64,000 nucleotides of DNA from Qipengyuania citrea (GCF_024171405.1 NZ_JALJZT010000002.1:930001-994000); one strand, 5' to 3'. Numbered from the stretch's first letter, positions 36,844 to 46,143 are shown. Notes: a model not told the origin generated them from the sequence alone. Program-made: numbers and translations.

Positions 36844-37962
36844 ATGCAGATGACCACAACCGGAAAGCAGCTTTTCACCACTCTTGAAAGCGACGGTACG
36901 CTGACCGTCGAGATCGCGCAGAGCGAATTTCCCGATCCCACCGGCAATCAGGTGCTGGTCAAGATGGAAGCGGCGCCGATCAACCCGTCGGACCTCGCGA
37001 TCCTGACCGGCGCGGCCGATTTCGAGAATGCCGACTATTCCCCCGGCAAGGTCGTTGCCAAGATGCCCGAGCCGTTCAACTCGGGGCAGAAAGCCCGCCA
37101 TGGCCAGCGCCTGCCCGCAGGCAACGAAGGCGCAGGCACGGTCATCGCAACCGGCGACAGCGACATGGCCAAGGCGCTGATGGGCCAGCGGGTCGCCTGC
37201 GTGCCCGGCACCGCCTACAGCGAATACGCGATTGCCGATGCCGCCATGTGCCTCCCGCTGGGCGATAACAGCGCCGAAGCCGGCGCGTCGAGCTTCGTCA
37301 ATCCGATGACCGCGCTCGGCTTCGTCGAGAACGCCCGGATGGATGGCCACAAGGCGATCCTGCACACCGTCGGCGCATCCAATCTCGGCCAGATGCTCAA
37401 CCGCATCTGCCTCGAGGACGGCATGGGCCTGGTCAATATCGTGCGTAAGGACGAGCAGGCCAAGCTGCTCAAGGATCAGGGCGCGACGCATGTCGTGAAT
37501 TCTTCCGACGACGATTTCCTCGACCAGCTCAAGGCGGCGATCGACGATACCGATGCTTTCTACGGCTTCGATCCGATCGGCGGCGGCAAGATGGTCGACA
37601 CCTGCTTCAAGGCAATGGAACAGGTCGCGGTCGGCAAGATGACCGAATATTCGCGCTACGGCTCGAACCAGCAGAAACGCATGTTCATCTATGGCCGCCT
37701 CGACTTCGGGCCGACCACGCTGACGCCCAGCTACGGCTTCGGCTGGACGCTCTCGGGCTGGCTGCTGACGCCGTTCCTGCAGAGTGCGGGAATGGAAACG
37801 GTGATGCGGATGCGCAAGCGCGTGCTCGACAACCTCACCACCACCTTCGCCAGCGGTTACAAGACCAAGGTCGATCTCGAAGGCATGCTGACCAAGGATG
37901 CGATCCTCGATTATCGCCAGATGAAAACCGGCGAGAAATATCTCGTGATGCCGCACCGCTGA
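36844..37962 (+). CDS. Zinc-free MDR family dehydrogenase/quinone reductase-like
   Basis: A 372-residue medium-chain dehydrogenase/reductase. The N-terminal GroES-like part has VKMEAAPINPSDLAIL and GNEGAGTVIATG; the Rossmann part has ILHTVGASNLGQMLNRI where GxGxxG is usual, then FDPIGGGKMVDTC. The zinc ligands of alcohol dehydrogenases are not seen. It resembles quinone-oxidoreductase-like proteins that reduce enones; the substrate is unknown. GGGAGA lies just before the ATG. A mosaic hairpin element follows. Confidence 0.88.
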   Translation: MQMTTTGKQLFTTLESDGTLTVEIAQSEFPDPTGNQVLVKMEAAPINPSDLAILTGAADFENADYSPGKVVAKMPEPFNSGQKARHGQRLPAGNEGAGTVIATGDSDMAKALMGQRVACVPGTAYSEYAIADAAMCLPLGDNSAEAGASSFVNPMTALGFVENARMDGHKAILHTVGASNLGQMLNRICLEDGMGLVNIVRKDEQAKLLKDQGATHVVNSSDDDFLDQLKAAIDDTDAFYGFDPIGGGKMVDTCFKAMEQVAVGKMTEYSRYGSNQQKRMFIYGRLDFGPTTLTPSYGFGWTLSGWLLTPFLQSAGMETVMRMRKRVLDNLTTTFASGYKTKVDLEGMLTKDAILDYRQMKTGEKYLVMPHR

Positions 37963-37974
37963 TCTACGAACATG

Positions 37975-38112
37975 CCCCCTCCTCTTCAGAGGAGGGGCAA
38001 CGAGACTTGGCAAGCCGCAGGCGAGCCTAGTCGCAGTGGGGTGGTGATAGCGGCAAGCGCGACGCTGGCGCGTCGCCACCACCCCCAACCCCCTCCTCTT
38101 GAGAAGAGGGGG
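37975..38112. repeat. Mosaic hairpin element between convergent genes
   Basis: Two C-rich/G-rich hairpins, 37976-37997 (10-bp perfect stem, 2-base loop) and about 38089-38112, flank a third pairing of GTGGTG near 38040 with CACCAC near 38076-38083. The whole 138-base unit fills the gap between the MDR gene and the asparaginase gene. It is a different repeat from the CGTCAT...GACG family and looks like a second type of intergenic palindromic repeat, possibly working as a bidirectional terminator. Confidence 0.7.
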
Positions 38113-38114
38113 CC

Positions 38115-39089
38115 TTAACGCCCGTCGAAGGCGCGCTGGATGGCGGCGGGATCGCGCTCGCCGCCCGCCAGCAGCAGTTGCAGCAGGATGCGTGCCTTTT
38201 GCGGGTTGAGCGCCCGCGCCGCGACAAAGCCATTGGTTTCATCCTCGGGCTCGCGGTCGACCAGCCCTTCGTCGGCCCGGCTCGCGCGGACCACGCAGAT
38301 GCCGCGCGCGGCCAGCCGTGCCAGTTCCTGCCGGACGCTCTCGGGCATATTGCCCTCGCCCACCCCGGCCACCACAATACCGCGCGTGCCCTCGGCCAGC
38401 TGCCGCGAAACCGCGGCGGCATCCAGCCCGGCATGGGCGTAGAGGATCACCACCTCGGGTAGCTCATCGGACCAGGCGAAGGCCGCGTCGGTTCCGCTGC
38501 GCCAGGGCGCGCCGAACCATTCGAGCGAAGCGGGTGTGACCAGCCCGACCGATTCGCGCGGGAAGCCGCGAAACGCCTCGGTCCCGCGGGTGCGGACCTT
38601 GTAGACGTCGCGCGCGCCGAACACGCGGTCGCCCATCACCACCAGCACCCCGCGCCCCGCGGCATCGGGATCGCTCGCCACCCGCACCGCATTGGCAAAA
38701 TTGCGCAGCCCGTCATAGCCCACCGCATCGGCGGGCCGCATCGCGCCGACCACCACCACGGGCTTGTTCCCCGGCAGCGTCAGGTCGAGCAGGAAAGCGG
38801 TTTCTTCCAGCGTATCGGTGCCGTGGGTGACGATGATCCCGTCGCATTCCGGGTTGCTAAGCGCGGCCATCGCGGCGGTATGCAAGGCCTGCCACACCGC
38901 TGGCCCGATGTCGGCCGAATCGATATTGGCGATCTGCGTGCCCGACAATTCGGCCTCGAGCCCCAGCCCGCCGACCTTTTCAAGGTAATCCTCGATCCCG
39001 ATCTCGCCCGACCGATAGTCATGCGCGATGGCGGAACCGGCGATCCCGGCAATCGTGCCGCCGGTGGCGAGGACGGTAAGCTTGGTCAT
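38115..39089 (-). CDS. L-asparaginase (type II-like fold, no signal peptide)
   Basis: A 324-residue asparaginase. The active-site Thr12 is in LATGGTIAG and the second set Thr91-Asp92 in VTHGTDTLEET, with the AMRP loop after. The fold is that of bacterial L-asparaginases; the absence of a signal peptide suggests a cytosolic enzyme. It converts Asn to Asp and ammonia. It is tail to tail with the MDR gene and stands alone. A glutaminase gene lies 21 kb away. Confidence 0.93.
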   Translation of the reverse strand: MTKLTVLATGGTIAGIAGSAIAHDYRSGEIGIEDYLEKVGGLGLEAELSGTQIANIDSADIGPAVWQALHTAAMAALSNPECDGIIVTHGTDTLEETAFLLDLTLPGNKPVVVVGAMRPADAVGYDGLRNFANAVRVASDPDAAGRGVLVVMGDRVFGARDVYKVRTRGTEAFRGFPRESVGLVTPASLEWFGAPWRSGTDAAFAWSDELPEVVILYAHAGLDAAAVSRQLAEGTRGIVVAGVGEGNMPESVRQELARLAARGICVVRASRADEGLVDREPEDETNGFVAARALNPQKARILLQLLLAGGERDPAAIQRAFDGR

Positions 39090-39178
39090 GGGCGGGGCGA
39101 ATAGCGGCCACGCGGCATTCTCGGCAATTGATTTTCAAGGAACAGCCGCTATGTGCGCTTCCACCCCGATGGACAGGG

Positions 39179-39254
39179 GGGCGCTTAGCTCAGTTGGTAG
39201 AGCATCTCGTTTACACCGAGAGGGTCGGCGGTTCGAGCCCGTCAGCGCCCACCA
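39179..39254 (+). tRNA. tRNA-Val (anticodon TAC)
   Basis: A 76-base tRNA with acceptor arms GGGCGCT and AGCGCCC, D arm GCTCAGTTGGTAGAGC, anticodon stem TCTCG/CGAGA around TTTACAC (anticodon TAC at 39212-39214), a T arm with GGTTCGAGCC and an encoded 3' CCA. All stems pair. Confidence 0.97.
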
Positions 39255-39294
39255 TCTCCGTCCGCAAATCCGAGCGCTGCCGGGGACTGCCCGA

Positions 39295-39852
39295 TTATTC
39301 CGCGATCGCCGCGTCGATGGCGGCGCGGGCTTCTTCGCCCGACCAGTCGTAATCGCCCTGCACGCGCCAGACTTCCTCCCCCGCCGCATCGTAGAGCACG
39401 GTGGTCGGCATCACCCCGCCGCCGAGCGTGAAGCCGAGTTCGTTGTCCGGGTCCATCCACGGTTCGAGCATGGCGTATCCGCCGGTAGCGAAAAAGGGTT
39501 CGACCACCGCGGCGCCCTGCATATCCTGGCTGACCGTCAGCACCCTGAGGCGGCCGTCATATTCGCTCGCCAGCGCGTCGAGCAGCGGCATTTCCTTGAC
39601 GCAGGGCGCGCACCAGGTGGCCCAGAGGTTGAGCAGCACCGGCGTGCCGCGCAGGGCGGCGAGATCGAGCGTGCGCCCTGCCGGATCACTCACCGTCATC
39701 GCAGGCATGGGCGTACCCGCCTCGCTCGGGTCGATCTGCGCGGTTGGCGCGGATGAAGCGCTGCTTTCTTGCACCGCACCGGGTGCGCCCCTATCGCAGC
39801 CCGCGACAGCAAGACCGAGGACAAGTGCAAGCGTGAACGACAATCGGGACAC
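39295..39852 (-). CDS. TlpA-like thioredoxin-fold lipoprotein
   Basis: A 185-residue TlpA/ResA-like protein. A lipobox signal LAVAGC is followed by a thioredoxin domain with the redox motif WCAPC. It probably reduces disulfides or helps cytochrome c maturation in the periplasm. I choose the GTG at 39852, 6 bases after GGAG; an ATG at 39870 would add 6 residues. Its 5' end overlaps that of argH on the other strand by 20 bases. Confidence 0.9.
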   Translation of the reverse strand: MSRLSFTLALVLGLAVAGCDRGAPGAVQESSASSAPTAQIDPSEAGTPMPAMTVSDPAGRTLDLAALRGTPVLLNLWATWCAPCVKEMPLLDALASEYDGRLRVLTVSQDMQGAAVVEPFFATGGYAMLEPWMDPDNELGFTLGGGVMPTTVLYDAAGEEVWRVQGDYDWSGEEARAAIDAAIAE

Positions 39853-41245
39853 GAAAAGCTCCAACAGCATGTGGGGCGGCAGGTTCGCCGAAGGGCCTAG
39901 CGCGATCATGCGCGAAATCAACGCCTCGATTCCGTTCGACAAGGCGCTGTGGCGCGAGGATATCGCGGGCAGCCGCGCGCATGTCGCGATGCTGGCCAAG
40001 CAGGGTATCGTCTCGCCCGAAGATGCCGCGACGATCGACAGCGGACTGCAGCAGATCGCGGGGGAATACGAACGCGATGGCGTCCCCGAGGACTGGGATC
40101 TCGAAGACATCCACATGACCGTCGAAGCGCGGCTGACCGAGATCGTCGGCGCGGTCGCGGGGCGGCTGCACACCGCGCGCAGCCGCAACGACCAGGTGGC
40201 GACCGATTTCCGCATGTGGGTGCGCACCGCCAACCAGCGCGCCATCGCGGGAATCGAAGCGGTGCTGCGCGCACTGGTTGCCCGCGCGGAAGAGCATGCC
40301 GACAGCATCATGCCCGGCTTCACGCATTTGCAGACCGCGCAGCCGGTCACGCTGGGCCACCATTTGCTGGCCTATTTCGAAATGCTGATGCGCGACCGCT
40401 CGCGCTTTGCCGATGCGCTGGCGCGGATGAACGAATGCCCGCTGGGCTCGGCTGCACTGGCGGGGACCGGCTTCGATCTCGACCGCGAGATGACCGCCGA
40501 GGCGCTCGGCTTCGCGCAGCCCACGCGCAACAGCCTCGATGCCGTATCGGACCGGGATTTCGCGCTCGATTACCTCATGGCCGCGAGCCAGTGCGCGCTC
40601 CACCTCAGCCGGCTGGCGGAGGAGTTCATCATCTGGGCCAGCCAGCCCTTCGGCTTCGTCAAGCTACCCGATACGCTGTCGACCGGCAGTTCGATCATGC
40701 CGCAAAAGCGCAATCCCGATGCCGCCGAACTGGTGCGCGGGCATGCGGGCCGCGTGATCGGCTGCGCCACCGCGCTGATGGTGACGATGAAAGGCCTGCC
40801 GATCGCCTATTCGAAGGACATGCAGGACGACAAGCCGCCGGTATTCGAGGCCGCGGGCCTGATCGATCTGAGCCTCGCCGCAATGGCGGGCATGGTCGCC
40901 GATAGCGGGTTCGAGACCGCACGGATGCGAAAGGCCGCCGAAGCGGGCCACGCCACCGCGACCGATCTGGCCGACTGGCTGGTGCGGCAGGCGGATATCC
41001 CCTTCCGCGAGGCGCACCATATCACCGGCGCCGCAGTCAAGCTGGCGGACGAGCAGGGCGTCGCGCTGGACGGCTTGTCGATTGGCGATCTGCAGAAAAT
41101 CGACAGCCGTATCGATGCGCGCGTGTTCGATGCGCTGTCGGTCGATGCCTCGGTCGCTGCGCGCGGATCCTATGGCGGGACCGCGCCGGTTCGCGTAAGG
41201 CAGCAGGTAGCCGCGGCGAAACAGCGTCTCGGCATGGAGGTTTGA
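39833..41245 (+). CDS. argH: Argininosuccinate lyase
   Basis: A 470-residue ArgH, the last enzyme of arginine synthesis. The fold marks are [27 protein letters not shown], the catalytic loop [12 protein letters not shown] and the substrate helix with HLSRLAEEF. The GTG at 39833 gives a normal-length head; an ATG at 39869 inside NSM would also be possible. It is followed, with overlap, by lptM and then lysA, the common argH-lptM-lysA order. Confidence 0.93.
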   Translation: MNDNRDTKSSNSMWGGRFAEGPSAIMREINASIPFDKALWREDIAGSRAHVAMLAKQGIVSPEDAATIDSGLQQIAGEYERDGVPEDWDLEDIHMTVEARLTEIVGAVAGRLHTARSRNDQVATDFRMWVRTANQRAIAGIEAVLRALVARAEEHADSIMPGFTHLQTAQPVTLGHHLLAYFEMLMRDRSRFADALARMNECPLGSAALAGTGFDLDREMTAEALGFAQPTRNSLDAVSDRDFALDYLMAASQCALHLSRLAEEFIIWASQPFGFVKLPDTLSTGSSIMPQKRNPDAAELVRGHAGRVIGCATALMVTMKGLPIAYSKDMQDDKPPVFEAAGLIDLSLAAMAGMVADSGFETARMRKAAEAGHATATDLADWLVRQADIPFREAHHITGAAVKLADEQGVALDGLSIGDLQKIDSRIDARVFDALSVDASVAARGSYGGTAPVRVRQQVAAAKQRLGMEV

Positions 41246-41481
41246 TGCGCAAACGGGTCGCCCTTGCCGCTTTCGTGATGCTCGGCGCCTGCGGGCAGAA
41301 ATCCGCGCTCCAGCCGGTCGAGGGGGCCGCCCTGCCGCCTGCGCCCTATGGCGCGGCGGTGCAGCCGACGGCGGACGAATTGCTCGCGGTCGAACCCACC
41401 GCGGCGCCCGACCGCAGCGTGGAACTGCGTACGCGATCGGAAGAGCGCGAGGATGACCCCTTCGAGCTTCCGCCCGAGTAA
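41245..41481 (+). CDS. lptM: LptM-like small lipoprotein
   Basis: A 78-residue lipoprotein with lipobox LGACGQKS (Cys about residue 16) and a Pro-rich mature part. The CGQK-type start, the size and the place between argH and lysA match LptM (YifL), which helps mature the LptDE lipopolysaccharide translocon. GGAGGTTTG just before the ATG is a strong ribosome binding site. The ATG overlaps the argH stop. Confidence 0.82.
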   Translation: MRKRVALAAFVMLGACGQKSALQPVEGAALPPAPYGAAVQPTADELLAVEPTAAPDRSVELRTRSEEREDDPFELPPE

Positions 41482-41543
41482 TTTCAACGCCGCAAGCAAG
41501 CCTTGCTCGACATGCAGCGGGGCTTTGGGCAGAGGCGGTGCCC

Positions 41544-42806
41544 ATGGATCATTTTGAGCTGAAAGACGGCGTATTGCATGCCGAGGGCGTGCCGCTGCCA
41601 CACATTGCCGAAGAGGTCGGGACGCCGGTCTATATCTATTCGCGTGCCACGCTGGAACGGCATGCGCGCGTGTTCCGCGAGGCGCTGGGCGCGCTCAAGG
41701 ACCCGCATATCGCCTTCGCAGTGAAATCCAATCCCAACCTCGCGGTGCTCAAGATACTCGCCAATGAAGGCTATGGCGCCGACGTGGTGTCGGGCGGCGA
41801 ACTGACCCGCGCACTGGCCGCAGGGATGAAGCCCGAGGACATCGTCTTCTCGGGCGTGGGCAAGACCCATGCCGAGCTGCTGCAGGGGCTCGAGGTGGGC
41901 ATCGGCCAGTTCAACATCGAGAGCGAGGAAGAGGGCTACGAGCTGGCTGCCATCGCCGCGCGGCACGGCAAGCGCGCCGCCTGCGCGCTGCGCGTCAATC
42001 CCGATGTCGATGCGCGCACGCATGAGAAAATCTCGACCGGCAAGCGCGAGAACAAGTTCGGCGTACCGCTCGACCGGGCGGCGGAGATCTATGCCCGGCT
42101 GGCCGAGGAAGACGGCCTCGATATGCGCGGCGTGGCGGTGCATATCGGTAGCCAGCTGTCGACGCTCGAGCCGCTCGAGACCGCCTTCGGCAAGGTCGGG
42201 GCGCTGATCGCCGAATTGCGCGCGCGCGGCTGCACCGTCACCCATGCCGATCTCGGCGGCGGGCTGGGTGTGCCCTACAAGGCGGGCGAGGAACTCCCTT
42301 CCCCGGCCGAATATGGCGCGATGGTCGCGCGCGTCACGAAGGATTGGGACGTGCGCCTGATGTTCGAGCCGGGCCGTGTGATCGCGGGCAATGCGGGCGT
42401 GCTGCTGACCCGCGTGATCCGCGCCAAGCGCAGCGGCAACGGCCCCCCCTTCGTGGTGGTCGATGCGGCGATGAACGACCTCGCGCGGCCCGCCATGTAT
42501 GGCGCATGGCACGATTTCGACGCGGTCGAACCGAGCGGCGAGCGGATGACCGCGCATATCGTCGGGCCGATCTGCGAAACGGGCGATACCTTCGCGATGG
42601 ACCGCGACTGCGATGCGCTGGTGGCGGGCGATCTGGCGGTGTTCCGTACGGCCGGGGCCTATGGCGCGACCATGGCCTCGTCCTACAATTCGCGCGGCTT
42701 CGTGGCCGAAACGCTGGTCGATGGCGATCGCTATGCCGTGGTCGCCGACCGCATCGCCGCCAGCGCGATCATGGATGCCGAACGCGTGCCCGAATGGCTC
42801 GACTGA
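41544..42806 (+). CDS. lysA: Diaminopimelate decarboxylase
   Basis: A 420-residue LysA, the last step of lysine synthesis. PLP Lys61 is in FAVKSNPN, the phosphate-binding HADLGGGLGVPY follows, and CETGDTF carries the catalytic Cys. The ATG at 41544 is preferred to a GTG two codons upstream. It follows argH and lptM and is followed after 12 bases by the siroheme synthase gene. Cytosolic. Confidence 0.95.
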   Translation: MDHFELKDGVLHAEGVPLPHIAEEVGTPVYIYSRATLERHARVFREALGALKDPHIAFAVKSNPNLAVLKILANEGYGADVVSGGELTRALAAGMKPEDIVFSGVGKTHAELLQGLEVGIGQFNIESEEEGYELAAIAARHGKRAACALRVNPDVDARTHEKISTGKRENKFGVPLDRAAEIYARLAEEDGLDMRGVAVHIGSQLSTLEPLETAFGKVGALIAELRARGCTVTHADLGGGLGVPYKAGEELPSPAEYGAMVARVTKDWDVRLMFEPGRVIAGNAGVLLTRVIRAKRSGNGPPFVVVDAAMNDLARPAMYGAWHDFDAVEPSGERMTAHIVGPICETGDTFAMDRDCDALVAGDLAVFRTAGAYGATMASSYNSRGFVAETLVDGDRYAVVADRIAASAIMDAERVPEWLD

Positions 42807-42818
42807 TGCGACGCCGCG

Positions 42819-43586
42819 ATGCATAGCCTGCCGCTGTTCCACCGGATCGCCGGGCGACGCGTCGTGGTGGTCGGCGATGGCGACATGGCGGGCGCCAAGG
42901 CGCGGCTGGTCGAACGCGCGGGCGGAATACCCTGCGCCGAAACCGAAGCGCATCACGCCGCGCTGGCTTTCGTGGCGCTGGACAACCCCCGCGCGGCCGA
43001 GGCCGCGGCATTGCGGCTCAAACGCGCAGGCCTGCTGGTCAATGTCGCCGACCGGCCCGAATTGTGCGATTTCACCCTGCCCAGCCTGCTCGACCGCGAT
43101 CCGGTGCTGGTGGCGGTGAGCACGGGCGGTGCCTCCGCCGGACTGGCGAAGCATCTGCGGCTGCGGCTCGAAGCGATCCTGCCGCAATCGCTGGGCGCGC
43201 TGGCCAGTACGCTGAGCGCGGCGCGCGAGCATATTCGCGCGCGGTATCCCGATGGCGACACCAGGCGGCGCGCGATCGACGGGGCACTGCAGGAAGGCGG
43301 CGCGCTCGATCCCTTCGCACCCGGCAGCGCGGCAGCAGTCGAGACATGGCTCGATCGCAAGACAGCCACCGAAGAAACGCGCGTACTCGACTTCACGCTC
43401 ACCAGCGACGACCCCGAAGACCTGACCATCCGGCAGGCTCGCGCGCTGGGCCAGGCGGATACGGTGCTGCACGATCCCGCGATTGCAGAGGCGATACTGG
43501 TCCGTGCGCGCGCCGATGCGGTGCGCCAGCCGCTTCCCGCAGAGCCACCCGCGAGCGGGCTGACAGTCTTGCTGCGGCGCGGCTAG
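42819..43586 (+). CDS. Siroheme synthase N-terminal part with SUMT remnant
   Basis: A 255-residue protein. Residues about 1-170 resemble the precorrin-2 dehydrogenase/ferrochelatase part of CysG: VVVVGDGDMAGAKARL for NAD, VADRPELCDFTLPSLL with the catalytic Asp, and VAVSTGGASAGLAK. Residues about 190-250 look like the start of a uroporphyrinogen methyltransferase domain (TSDDPEDLTIRQARALGQADTVLHDP) but lack its GAGPG loop and most of the domain. So the methyltransferase part is a remnant, and a separate CobA would be needed. It lies just after lysA. Confidence 0.85.
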   Translation: MHSLPLFHRIAGRRVVVVGDGDMAGAKARLVERAGGIPCAETEAHHAALAFVALDNPRAAEAAALRLKRAGLLVNVADRPELCDFTLPSLLDRDPVLVAVSTGGASAGLAKHLRLRLEAILPQSLGALASTLSAAREHIRARYPDGDTRRRAIDGALQEGGALDPFAPGSAAAVETWLDRKTATEETRVLDFTLTSDDPEDLTIRQARALGQADTVLHDPAIAEAILVRARADAVRQPLPAEPPASGLTVLLRRG

Positions 43587-44554
43587 ACGACCGCGAGTTC
43601 GGTCGCGCCGACTGCCGCGAAATAGCGCGCCAGCGCATCGGCAGTGCTGTCCGCCAGCGCGATATAGGCACGGCGGCGGTCATGCGGATCGGATACGCGC
43701 ACCAGCAGATCGGCATCGACCATCTGCCCGATCCGGCGCAGGGCGGTGGTCGCAGGAACGCCCGCGGCGATGCATAGCGAGGTAACGCAGACCTGCTGCC
43801 GCTCGGCCCGCGCGGCGGCGAGATCGAGCAGGATATCCCACGCCGGATCGGCAAACAGCTCGGCATCGAGAAAGCGCATGCGCAGCTGGCGCGCCTTGAT
43901 CAGCTTGCGCAGCACCGCGGCCTCGGGAAGACGCGGGCGATCGACCCCGTCTCGCGCGGCTTCATAGTCCTCCCCTTCACCGCGCCACGCAGGTGCGGGC
44001 GATTCGAAGCGGAACGCGCCGCCGCCTTCGCGCTGGCCGGGGGACAATTGCTCGAGCCGCTCGGCGATCTGGCCAACCTGTTCGGTCAGGCGGAGCAGCA
44101 TCAGCCGGTCTTCCTCGCCCATTTCGCGCAAGCGCAGATTGGGCACCCGCGCGAGCACGCGTCCGATGGCGATGATGCGTTCGGCCCGGCCCGGATCGAC
44201 GAGGATCTGCGGCGCCGACATCGAGAAACAGCCGAACACGCTGTCGAGCGCGCCCATGGTGGTGGACACCACAAGCTGCGCGCCCGCCTTGCCCCCGCGC
44301 ATATCCAGCCGCGAGAGCAGCGCCAGCGCATCCGCGCTCGCTTCCGCGCAATCGACCAGCACGAGATCGCCCAGCGCACCGAGCGGCCCCTGCGCATATT
44401 CCTCGAGACTGCAGCATTCGCGCACGCGGAACCCCGCCGCCGCCGCATCCTCGCGCATTTCGGCGCGGATATGCGCGCGATCGGCAAGCACGGTCACCGC
44501 CAGTTGGCACCCGGCGGCATCGCGCACCGGCTCATATTGGAAATCCGCCTCCAT
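43583..44554 (-). CDS. MarR-like regulator with receiver-like N-terminal domain
   Basis: A 323-residue protein. The C-terminal 130 residues form a MarR-type winged helix (VTSLCIAAGVPATTALRRIGQMVDADLLVRVSDPHDRRRAYIAL in segments). The N-terminal 150 residues look like a CheY-type alternation with LVLVDCAE but lack the usual N-terminal acidic pair, so it may be a pseudo-receiver. GGAGG 8 bases before the ATG sets the start at 44554. It diverges from the ECF sigma factor gene and overlaps the siroheme synthase gene by 4 bases at the 3' end. Confidence 0.85.
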   Translation of the reverse strand: MEADFQYEPVRDAAGCQLAVTVLADRAHIRAEMREDAAAAGFRVRECCSLEEYAQGPLGALGDLVLVDCAEASADALALLSRLDMRGGKAGAQLVVSTTMGALDSVFGCFSMSAPQILVDPGRAERIIAIGRVLARVPNLRLREMGEEDRLMLLRLTEQVGQIAERLEQLSPGQREGGGAFRFESPAPAWRGEGEDYEAARDGVDRPRLPEAAVLRKLIKARQLRMRFLDAELFADPAWDILLDLAAARAERQQVCVTSLCIAAGVPATTALRRIGQMVDADLLVRVSDPHDRRRAYIALADSTADALARYFAAVGATELAVV

Positions 44555-44678
44555 CGACTCGTCCTCCCTTGCTCGAATACAGGAACAGGATGAGAACAAA
44601 TGTGGATCACGTCAAGAAGACGGGCAAAATTCCCGTTGGCGATTGAACCATTCCCCACCCTGCTGCGACTATCGGATC

Positions 44679-45233
44679 ATGGCAGCTATCGAAGCCTCAT
44701 CGCCCGATGCCGGGCGGCTGTATGACGAGTTGCTCGTCACGCTGGTGCAGACGGGTGACCGGCGCGCGGGCGAACGGCTGGCGATCCGCTGGCAGCCGCG
44801 CCTGGCTCGAACCGCGCGCCGCCTGCTGGGCGATGACGAGGCGGCGCTGGTCGCGGTGCAGGAGACATGGCTGTCGATCCTGCGCAATATCGCAGGGCTG
44901 CGCGACCCGTCACGCTTCGCGCCCTGGGCCTTTGGCATCCTGCGCCGGCGCTGCGCCGACCGGATCCGACAGGCGCAGGCCGACCGTACGCGCCAGGGAG
45001 AAAGCGAGGACGAGCCCGTGCTCCCCGCCGCGGCGGACGACGCGCTGGCCATTCGCCAGGCTTTCGCCGCGCTGCCGGGGGACCAGCGGCTCGCCGCGCA
45101 ATTGTTCTTCGTCGAGGGGCTGACCCTCGCCGAAATCGCCGAGGTGCAGGAGGTGCCGCCGGGCACCGCCAAGACGCGCCTCTTTCATGCCCGCCGCAAA
45201 TTGAAGGCGGCCCTGTCCGGAGACGAAACATGA
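44679..45233 (+). CDS. RNA polymerase sigma factor, ECF-like
   Basis: A 184-residue sigma70-family protein with region 2 (ETWLSILRNIAGLRDPSRFAPWAFGILRRRCAD) and region 4 (LTLAEIAEVQEVPPGTAKTRLFHARRKLKAAL). No anti-sigma factor of the ZAS type is present. Instead it overlaps (ATGA) a DUF6768 membrane protein that could act as its partner; this is inferred from position. It diverges from the MarR-like gene. Promoter motifs recognised are unknown. Confidence 0.92.
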   Translation: MAAIEASSPDAGRLYDELLVTLVQTGDRRAGERLAIRWQPRLARTARRLLGDDEAALVAVQETWLSILRNIAGLRDPSRFAPWAFGILRRRCADRIRQAQADRTRQGESEDEPVLPAAADDALAIRQAFAALPGDQRLAAQLFFVEGLTLAEIAEVQEVPPGTAKTRLFHARRKLKAALSGDET

Positions 45234-45604
45234 CCGATATCGACACCCGTATCCGCGGCGCGCTCGACGCGGACGACGAGGCTTTCCTCGCCGCGCTCGA
45301 TCCCGACCGCGGAATGTTCCAGCAGATCGGCGACAGCATGCGCGGTCCGCTCGGCGGCTGGGCCAAGCTCAGCTTTGCCACCGCGATCGTGATCGGCGTG
45401 GCGCTCGCCTATGCCTTCTACCGCGCGCTGACCTTCGCCAGCATGGAGCAATTGGTCGGCTGGGGCCTCACCTGTATCGCGCTGCTGGTGATGCAGGGCT
45501 TCCTCAAGGAATGGATGTTCGCACGGATGAACATGCTGACGCTGCTGGCGGAAGTGAAGCGGCTCCAGCTGCAGGTCGCGCTGCTCGCTGACAAGCGCGG
45601 CTAG
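45230..45604 (+). CDS. DUF6768 family membrane protein
   Basis: A 124-residue protein with two membrane spans (about residues 47-69 and 76-94), an acidic N-terminus with ADDEAFLAALDPDRGMFQQIGDSMRGPL, and a helical tail. The pattern is that of DUF6768, found next to sigma factors in alphaproteobacteria. It overlaps the sigma factor gene by 4 bases. A role in sigma-factor control is a guess from context. It faces the L,D-transpeptidase gene and overlaps it by 4 bases. Confidence 0.85.
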   Translation: MTDIDTRIRGALDADDEAFLAALDPDRGMFQQIGDSMRGPLGGWAKLSFATAIVIGVALAYAFYRALTFASMEQLVGWGLTCIALLVMQGFLKEWMFARMNMLTLLAEVKRLQLQVALLADKRG

Positions 45605-46143
45605 GGGCGGATCTCGATCGGCGTGCCGTCGGGGATCAGGCTCCACAGCTCGGCGATCTCGGCATTCGACAGCGCGATGCAGCCATCGGTCCAGTCCCCG
45701 GGTATCCGCGTTTCATAGGGCAGGCCGTTGGGCTGGCCGTGGAGGAAGATCAGCCCGCCCGGCGACCGCCCGCGCGATCGCGCATAGGCGCGGTCCTGCG
45801 CATTGGGATAATCGATGTGCAGGCTGAGGTAATAGCTCGACTGCTCGTTGCCATAGGTGATCGTATAGCGCCCCTCGGGCGTGCGTTCGTCACCCTGGAA
45901 GCGTTTGTGGCCCTGCGGCGCATCGCCATATTGCAGGCCCGAATAGGTGCGGATCGCCCGCCCACCCTGATAGACCCACAGCTTGCGCTCGGACTTGTCG
46001 ATCAGGACGAAATCGGCCCGCTCACCCGGCCGCGCCTGCTGCGCCTGCGCTGCCGGCACCGGCAGCACAGCGGCGCAAAACAGGACGGCGAGGAAGACGG
46101 CGAGAACGCGCATGGTGCCGGCACCATAGCGCGGATTTCTCAT
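45601..46143 (-). CDS. L,D-transpeptidase (YkuD) family protein
   Basis: A 180-residue exported enzyme. Signal peptide about 1-35, then the YkuD domain with His135 (FLHGQPNG) and catalytic Cys155 (DWTDGCIALSN). It makes or cuts 3-3 peptide cross-links in peptidoglycan or attaches lipoprotein. The ATG at 46143 overlaps the purA stop (TGATG), which implies coupling; an internal ATG at 46113 gives a more usual short signal peptide and cannot be excluded. Confidence 0.9.
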   Translation of the reverse strand: MRNPRYGAGTMRVLAVFLAVLFCAAVLPVPAAQAQQARPGERADFVLIDKSERKLWVYQGGRAIRTYSGLQYGDAPQGHKRFQGDERTPEGRYTITYGNEQSSYYLSLHIDYPNAQDRAYARSRGRSPGGLIFLHGQPNGLPYETRIPGDWTDGCIALSNAEIAELWSLIPDGTPIEIRP

